IMG/VR virus record: IMGVR_UViG_3300022225_000548 | Span: 1-27,653 of that record | Length of the DNA: 27,653 bases | From: a virus | Strand: one strand, 5' to 3' | Shown: positions 22,690 to 27,653 of the stretch, piece by piece | Layout: the number at the start of each line of letters is the position of its first letter | Numbering within the stretch: the first letter of the stretch is position 1 | Translations under genes and position numbers: made by a program | The notes under the pieces: generated by a model | What the model was told of the DNA's origin: nothing | The model's input: the letters and a program-made list of their open reading frames with translations, nothing else | The model's database searches: none

Positions 22690-24752
22690 TATTGTTTATC
22701 CTTAATAAGTTGTTGAAACTCGTTTGTCCATTTATAAACTGTTTGTAATTTACCTAAAGGCCCATCTTTAGTTCTATTTCTTTTTTCCATAATTGGAACT
22801 CTTTCTTCACCAACCATCACATAAACTATACCTGTAGAACCTGTAACTCTATCACCTTTAGATATTTGTTTTTCAGTTTTATCAACTTGTAATTTTTTCA
22901 AAAATTCTTCTTTTGAATTAACTCCTAATGCCTTTTTCAATACATTTCCATCCAATACAACACCAGCGTGATTTGTTTCAAACATACCTCTATATTTATG
23001 AACACCTTGTTCACCTGATATTGCTCCCATATGTCCTTGTTTCCAAATATTATTACCCTCAATATGTGTTCCTAAACCAACACCATCAACATCTATTTGG
23101 TCAAGTTCCTCTATTTGTTTATCAAGTAAATCAATTGATTCTTTTCTAATATCTTCAATAGAATTATCTACGTTTGGGCCACCTTTATGTTTATTTAAAT
23201 CCGATATTACTCTTTGAACATTTTTAGGTGGATTCTCTACTTTAGTAGAATATAATAAGAAAGCTTTTGCCTGTTGTTCCTCTGTTGGTTCACTTTCACC
23301 ATCCCAGCCAACCTCTTTAAGATATTCACCAGAATTATGTTTTTGTCCTTCTATTTTTTGTCCATTTTCATCAAATCTATCTGTTGACCAATTTGTATTT
23401 TTCTTAAACTTTTTAATTACACCCTTCTCACCATCCCAATATTTTTGATTTCCAGCACCTATTGATTTCATAAAATCAATATCATCGGATTCAAAGTTAT
23501 CATTAACATATTTTGCAGGTTCACTTGTAACACTTCTTAGTTTAGTTTCTATTTCTTCTAAACTATCAGAATAATTTCTTCTCTCACCTGCAACCGCTTC
23601 CGACTCTTCTTGTGTTATTTTTCCACTATCTGCTAAAGATAAAATAGCATCATCTGTTTGTGTAGATTCTGCTTTTGTAGAAGATTGTGCAATTATAGCT
23701 GATGTTGAATCTTTATCAGATGTAAATAATATTGTAGCTTCACCAGTATCTTTATTTTTTATAATTGTTGCCGTATCTGATGGATTATCTCCGCCACCAC
23801 CAGCTCTAATTAGTTCTACTATCTCATCCTTTGGTATTTCATTACCATCTAAATCAACTACTTTTGATGCAGATTTTATATCTTCTTCTTGTTTCTTTAA
23901 ACCAACCTTATCACCAAAATATTCTGTAGTTTCTGAATTCTTCCATCCTAAATCTTTAGATGCATCTACTGACCTCTGATGTTTTCTCTTACCACTTCTT
24001 ACTGCTATCAATGTTTTACTATATAACTCTCTTTGTTCTTTTGGTAAATCTTCAGGTAATTCTTTTGTTGATAACTTACCAGCCATTTTCACACTCGAAT
24101 TATCTTTTGCTAATTTAGAATCACCATATTTATCCAAAATACTTTTTACTAATTCTTCTTCTGATGCATCAGGATTATCACGAAGTAAATCTGCAACTTC
24201 TCCACTCATAATCTCATTATACATTGAACCAGCATTTCCAGGCGCGGCACCTTTTACAAATCCACTTTCAATATGTTTTTGTTTTGATTTATGATCACCT
24301 TTTGGTTTTTTTTCTTTAGGTTCTCCTGGTTCTTCACCACCATCTCTTTTATAATCTGGATTTATATCTGTATTATGTGGCTTTCCTCTATCCGCTTTTG
24401 CATCAGGGCCCTTAACAGTTGTAGTAGGTTCTTTTGTTTTACCTGTATCTAATAAATCTTTAGCCTGTTGATGTGCTGGATGTTCTGGATTTTCATATGC
24501 TGATTTTACTGAAGTTTCCCTGTCATTACCTTTATCATCTTTATACTTTATTCTTGTTTTAAGAATTTTTTCTCTATCTTTTTCTTGTTCATTTAAATTG
24601 TGTAATACTCCATCTATAACCTTTTGAGGCCATCCAAATTCAAACAATATCTGTCTTAAATGTAACTGATGAGCAATGTTTCGAGTTCGAATTATACCAT
24701 CCGATACTCTATAAGACCATTCTAATAAAATCTTATCAAAATCTATAATCAT
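22689..24752 (-). CDS. Large unidentified phage protein, 687 aa, with charged linker
   Basis: Start chosen at the ATG that overlaps the upstream stop as ATGA; the reading frame is open 16 codons further upstream but that extension lies inside the polymerase gene. The first 50 residues (MIIDFDKILLEWSYRVSDG, then helices ending VIDGVLHNL) form a compact helical segment. Residues about 80-160 are a low-complexity Lys/Pro/Glu/Gly linker. A repeated-looking central domain follows (GFVKGAAPGNAGSMYNEIMSG and ATIIKNKDTGEATILFTSDK), and the C-terminus contains GEQGVHKYRGMFETNHAGVV. No transmembrane segment or signal peptide is visible. From memory, similar proteins occur in marine T4-like phages and are often labelled structural, but no catalytic motif supports any specific role. 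Codon use matches its neighbours. Confidence 0.75.
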   Translation of the reverse strand: MIIDFDKILLEWSYRVSDGIIRTRNIAHQLHLRQILFEFGWPQKVIDGVLHNLNEQEKDREKILKTRIKYKDDKGNDRETSVKSAYENPEHPAHQQAKDLLDTGKTKEPTTTVKGPDAKADRGKPHNTDINPDYKRDGGEEPGEPKEKKPKGDHKSKQKHIESGFVKGAAPGNAGSMYNEIMSGEVADLLRDNPDASEEELVKSILDKYGDSKLAKDNSSVKMAGKLSTKELPEDLPKEQRELYSKTLIAVRSGKRKHQRSVDASKDLGWKNSETTEYFGDKVGLKKQEEDIKSASKVVDLDGNEIPKDEIVELIRAGGGGDNPSDTATIIKNKDTGEATILFTSDKDSTSAIIAQSSTKAESTQTDDAILSLADSGKITQEESEAVAGERRNYSDSLEEIETKLRSVTSEPAKYVNDNFESDDIDFMKSIGAGNQKYWDGEKGVIKKFKKNTNWSTDRFDENGQKIEGQKHNSGEYLKEVGWDGESEPTEEQQAKAFLLYSTKVENPPKNVQRVISDLNKHKGGPNVDNSIEDIRKESIDLLDKQIEELDQIDVDGVGLGTHIEGNNIWKQGHMGAISGEQGVHKYRGMFETNHAGVVLDGNVLKKALGVNSKEEFLKKLQVDKTEKQISKGDRVTGSTGIVYVMVGEERVPIMEKRNRTKDGPLGKLQTVYKWTNEFQQLIKDKQ

Positions 24753-26023
24753 ACAAATTTCTCCGTTATATCTTTCATTTCGTGATAGTCTACTCCCCAA
24801 CTCACTTTAACAGGAAATTTACCATTTTGTTCTATTATCTCTTTCACTTTCTTCAAGTAATTTAAACCATCTTCCATATCAAAGTCAAGTAAAAAACTAT
24901 CATAAGAATATAAAATTAATTTACTCTTATCATTTTTTATTTCAGGAATTAATTGACTTAACACCCTCATATTATTTTCAGTTTCCATAAGTTGTATTGT
25001 ATAATTAAACAACTTATTTTTATTCATATCTGTCAAATTTTTCTTATATATTCTCTTATTATAAATATCTGAAACAATAAATTCTTTAGAATTATATTTA
25101 TTCCATAAATTTTCTATATAATCATAAACTCTACTAAAATATGGATTTATTTGCCATACTTCTATTGGTATTCCACCATAAAGATACTGAAATGATTTTC
25201 TTTTTGATTCTTCATAATCACAACTATAAAATCTTGCCATATGCTCATGTACTGAACCTTCAGGAAATTTATAACCTATTTTATCAGCAATTAATCTTAA
25301 ATGATATGCATCAAAATCCATTTCAACTAACACTCCATTTTTAAATCTACTCACATATGGTTTTCTACTACCATCTGTTTTATTTAATGCTGCAAAATTA
25401 ATACCACCAAATCTATTTGATGGTCTACCAGTTGAAGTATATAAATTATATTCACTATAAACAAAACCATTTGTTGTTTGTAATCCATTTGATTCTATAT
25501 AACTTAAATTATCCAACACATCATTATTATATGACAAATTGACATTACTTGAATATTTTTCAACTGTATCTTTAAGAACTGTTGATATATTACGACATTT
25601 TTCCAAATGTTTAAATACAGGAATTATAACATTTACATCATCTTTCATATAATATCTCATATTAAAAAATTGATGCGCGTTAGTATCCATCTCTTCCATA
25701 TTCAATGGAATATTTGTTGTTACGTAATGTAAAAGATTTATATCAACAACATTATCTAATTGAATAAAATGATTTAAATATTTTCTATCGTAAGTGTATT
25801 TTTTTGTATTAGAATTAAGATTCGGTATATCTATATCAAGAGTTTCAGCATGATTAAATGGTAAAATAAACTCATCACCATCTAATGTTTGAATATATAA
25901 CAAAGATAATTCAGTATCAACTGGATGTTTCTTACTGTCACAAGATATCGGTATTACAATACTATCTTTAGTATTATATACTTCAAGAAAATCTTCAATT
26001 TGTTTTTTATTTTCTAATAACAC
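24749..26023 (-). CDS. Diverged family A (Pol I-like) DNA polymerase with degenerate 3'-5' exonuclease domain
   Basis: A 424-aa protein whose C-terminal half carries family A palm and fingers motifs: STGRPS (T198-R200), motif A VEMDFDAYHLRLIAD with D236 at the Klenow D705 position, motif B K274-x3-F278-x3-Y282-G283 (Klenow K758, F762, Y766), NYTIQ (N340, Q344, Klenow N845/Q849) and motif C SYDSFLLDF with D375 at the D882 position. The Glu after that Asp is Ser, and the steric-gate Glu710 position is His. The N-terminal 180 residues can be threaded on the Klenow 3'-5' exonuclease domain, but the DxE and other acidic catalytic residues are not evident. Start is GTG with AAGG six bases upstream; it overlaps the upstream gene by 17 nt. 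Both metal-binding Asp survive, so polymerase activity is plausible. Role beside the family B enzyme is unknown. Confidence 0.8.
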   Translation of the reverse strand: MLLENKKQIEDFLEVYNTKDSIVIPISCDSKKHPVDTELSLLYIQTLDGDEFILPFNHAETLDIDIPNLNSNTKKYTYDRKYLNHFIQLDNVVDINLLHYVTTNIPLNMEEMDTNAHQFFNMRYYMKDDVNVIIPVFKHLEKCRNISTVLKDTVEKYSSNVNLSYNNDVLDNLSYIESNGLQTTNGFVYSEYNLYTSTGRPSNRFGGINFAALNKTDGSRKPYVSRFKNGVLVEMDFDAYHLRLIADKIGYKFPEGSVHEHMARFYSCDYEESKRKSFQYLYGGIPIEVWQINPYFSRVYDYIENLWNKYNSKEFIVSDIYNKRIYKKNLTDMNKNKLFNYTIQLMETENNMRVLSQLIPEIKNDKSKLILYSYDSFLLDFDMEDGLNYLKKVKEIIEQNGKFPVKVSWGVDYHEMKDITEKFV

Positions 26024-26951
26024 CTATAACCTTATCTATTGCATTAAAAACCATTGGTGGGTCTATTTCTTTTGAACATTCAAATTCTCTTTCAGTTCCC
26101 TTATGGTCTGGACATACATTCCAATCACCCTTTAAATGTAATGTCTCATCTCTGTGCCAACAACCATTACAAACTTCATCATTATGAACGTGAATACATT
26201 TATGTTGAAATTCAAACCAGGGTTTTGTCATTCCATGTATCATTATTACATATTTATTTAATGCCCACGCTAACCAAGATAATCCTGAACCTAATCCTAT
26301 GAAAAATTCACAATGAATTAATTCATTAATTCTTTTATCTAACGATTTACCTTGACTTTTAATTACACCTTTCGGTAATTTATTTATATAACCATCTTGA
26401 CTTTGATCCACATTCAAATCAATATCTAAAACTTTATAACCTTTATGTTTTAAATACTTTACTACATAATCCCAACCATTAGGATAGTTCCAATACTTTA
26501 ATTGTGGGCCATTTGAATGTACACCAATACATACATACTTTTCTTTTATGGGTCTACCATAATTTTTAAAATGTAAGTTTGGTTTCTTTTCTATAAATGA
26601 TAATCCAAGTATTTCTGTAGCTGATTGTTGTAAAGAAATATATTGTCTTCCATCCCACGAACAACCTATTTTATAACTAATTATATTTTCAGCACTAAAT
26701 GGTAATTTAAAACATAACTCTCCATTACCAAATGGTTCTACATATTTATCTTCACTAAGAAATTCTATATCAGAATAATTCGGTTTTAATAATGGAATCA
26801 TTTCTTGCCTTGGTAGAAATAACTTTACTTTACATTTATTTTCAACTCTAAATTGTTCCACATAAGGAAACCACGCGAGCGTATCTCCAAGGCCTTTTGA
26901 CTGAAATATTATATAAACCACTTTACCCTGAATCGGATAGAACTGTTTCAT
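26007..26951 (-). CDS. Autotransporter-heptosyltransferase-like (BAHT/TibC type) glycosyltransferase
   Basis: A 314-aa GT-B glycosyltransferase resembling the heptosyltransferase (GT9) superfamily. The N-terminal SKGLGDTLAWFPYV segment matches the heptosyltransferase loop carrying the catalytic Asp (here D23), and GLGSGLSWLAWALN (about 220-232) fits the donor-binding region. The C-terminus has CNGCWHRDE followed by two more cysteines (C261, C264, C280, C292). The spacing C-x2-C-x15-C matches the iron-binding cysteines of the bacterial TibC/BAHT family, which transfer heptose to Ser residues of autotransporter adhesins; the last spacing is shorter here (11 residues). Start ATG is preceded by AAGG at a good distance. 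Inference: it glycosylates a protein or surface sugar, perhaps a virion protein or host surface component. Fold assignment is fairly sure, substrate unknown. It overlaps the next gene by 17 nt. Confidence 0.8.
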   Translation of the reverse strand: MKQFYPIQGKVVYIIFQSKGLGDTLAWFPYVEQFRVENKCKVKLFLPRQEMIPLLKPNYSDIEFLSEDKYVEPFGNGELCFKLPFSAENIISYKIGCSWDGRQYISLQQSATEILGLSFIEKKPNLHFKNYGRPIKEKYVCIGVHSNGPQLKYWNYPNGWDYVVKYLKHKGYKVLDIDLNVDQSQDGYINKLPKGVIKSQGKSLDKRINELIHCEFFIGLGSGLSWLAWALNKYVIMIHGMTKPWFEFQHKCIHVHNDEVCNGCWHRDETLHLKGDWNVCPDHKGTEREFECSKEIDPPMVFNAIDKVIGVIRK

Positions 26952-26977
26952 TTATAACCTTTATTTAACTATATATA

Positions 26978-27589
26978 TTAATAATTTTCTATAAACTTCA
27001 ATTTTTTTACAGTATCGTCTTTTGAACCTTTTTTTGGTTTCCAATATTCTAATGGTGTTAATAATTTACTAATACCAGGTAATATTTTTTCTTGTTCTTT
27101 CATTACTTTTTCATTTTTACGTATAACATCTTCTTTTAAACCTGATATAGTCCAATCAAAATTTATATTCAAATATAGTGGATTTCCATTACCAGAATCT
27201 TTTTCTGAAACCTCGAAGACTTCTGCATTAATATCATTTGTTAGTCTTGTAAAAGATCTTCTAATATTACCTATTCTATAATCACTATCCGTTGGAGTTA
27301 TTTTAAAATGTTGTGGATAAGTTAACCGAGTTGGATTTTTTAATATCTTATAATTTTTAAAAGAAGTAAATTCACTTCTATTAATTTTCTGCATCTCTCT
27401 TGATTTTAAATCACTTTTTAAACCAGTTAAATACACCTCATTCTTATTTAATGAATAATAAATAGAATATACTATATTAGGTTTAACTTTACCACCCATA
27501 TCTTTATATATAAACTCATTTGGTAAAGTTACTAAACCTTGAATTGTTCTTTCAGAATTATTTTTTAGATTATTAAATTTTTTCATCAT
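26978..27589 (-). CDS. Conserved phage protein of unknown function, 203 aa
   Basis: I do not recognise a characterised family. The protein is soluble-looking, rich in Lys, Asn and Thr, with no signal peptide, membrane segment or cysteine pattern. It begins with two Met codons and either could be used; the first overlaps the upstream stop as TAATG. The N-terminal part (LPNEFIYKD, then YSIYYSLNKNEVYLTGL) looks beta-rich. The C-terminal third is helical and charged (VIRKNEKVMKEQEK) before a PLEYWKPKKGSKD segment. Similar unannotated proteins occur, as far as I recall, in marine T4-like phages, possibly as structural components, but nothing in the sequence proves that. It ends just before a 26-nt spacer carrying the ATATATATTA motif. 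Confidence 0.75.
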   Translation of the reverse strand: MMKKFNNLKNNSERTIQGLVTLPNEFIYKDMGGKVKPNIVYSIYYSLNKNEVYLTGLKSDLKSREMQKINRSEFTSFKNYKILKNPTRLTYPQHFKITPTDSDYRIGNIRRSFTRLTNDINAEVFEVSEKDSGNGNPLYLNINFDWTISGLKEDVIRKNEKVMKEQEKILPGISKLLTPLEYWKPKKGSKDDTVKKLKFIENY

Positions 27590-27653
27590 TAACCGTCATA
27601 GGGATTTGGTGGAGCAAGACCAACGCCAAAAGAAACTTTTTTTCCCGCCTTCC
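27589..27653 (-). CDS. C-terminal end of an unidentified phage protein (partial)
   Basis: Only the last 20 or so codons lie in the window; the gene continues past the right edge. The open frame ends in KKVSFGVGLAPPNPYDG followed by TAA. The stop overlaps the ATG of the next gene in a TAATG junction, the arrangement used between many gene pairs here, which is the main reason to accept this frame. The Gly/Pro-rich end has no recognisable motif and no function can be assigned. Confidence 0.5.
   Translation of the reverse strand, partial: KAGKKVSFGVGLAPPNPYDG

Overview
The window is a gene-dense, AT-rich (roughly 30% GC by eye) piece of a T4-superfamily tailed phage genome. Every convincing gene is on the minus strand. 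Most neighbours touch or overlap (TAATG, ATGA and TAGTG junctions), so it reads as long polycistronic transcripts running from high to low coordinates. The T4-type replisome shows the lineage: ssDNA-binding protein (gp32), RecA/UvsX recombinase, FEN-like 5' exonuclease, DnaB/gp41-type helicase, family B polymerase (gp43), sliding clamp (gp45) and both clamp-loader subunits (gp44 and a gp62-like protein). AT richness, a B12-dependent class II ribonucleotide reductase, phage ClpP, zinc-ribbon proteins and several glycosyltransferases suggest a marine myovirus-like phage of a Gram-negative host. The host itself cannot be read from the sequence.

Layout in transcription order (right to left). 27.65-26.0 kb: the tail end of one gene, an unidentified 203-aa protein and a heptosyltransferase-like protein with a four-cysteine C-terminal motif. 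26.0-22.3 kb: a highly diverged family A (PolA-like) DNA polymerase, a 687-aa protein with a charged linker, and a 138-aa protein. 22.2-16.9 kb: gp32, a compact pseudoknot-forming RNA element, RecA, 5' exonuclease, DNA methyltransferase and helicase. 16.9-12.3 kb: class II RNR, then the family B polymerase behind a sigma70-like promoter. 12.3-7.7 kb: clamp, a glycosyltransferase with a winged-helix-like C-terminus, clamp loader large subunit, ClpP, two small zinc-ribbon proteins and a gp62-like clamp loader small subunit. 7.7-5.2 kb: DUF1599/Nmad1 protein, Cas4-like Fe-S nuclease, an unknown protein, a SLOG (DUF2493-like) protein, a small ribbon-helix-helix-like protein and a 50-aa coiled-coil peptide. 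5.2-0 kb: two GT4 glycosyltransferases, two conserved unknown proteins, a GT2 glycosyltransferase, a DxD glycosyltransferase-like protein and the first codons of another gene.

The genes combine into DNA synthesis (RNR, two polymerases, helicase, clamp, loader, SSB), recombination and repair (RecA, FEN, Cas4-like nuclease), probable DNA or nucleotide modification (methyltransferase, Nmad1, perhaps the winged-helix glycosyltransferase), and glycan or protein decoration (five other probable glycosyltransferases, one of them only a fold-level match).

The most interesting points are: the PolA-like enzyme next to a complete family B replisome, with exonuclease residues apparently lost but polymerase metal-binding Asp residues kept; the glycosyltransferase with a possible DNA-binding domain between clamp and clamp loader; the pseudoknot-in-a-stem RNA between gp32 and recA; a gp32 leader hairpin followed by an AU-rich unstructured leader; and a 10-mer, ATATATATTA, present in four intergenic gaps. 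No stretch over 300 bases lacks a gene. I saw no tRNA, CRISPR array, IS element or integrase.
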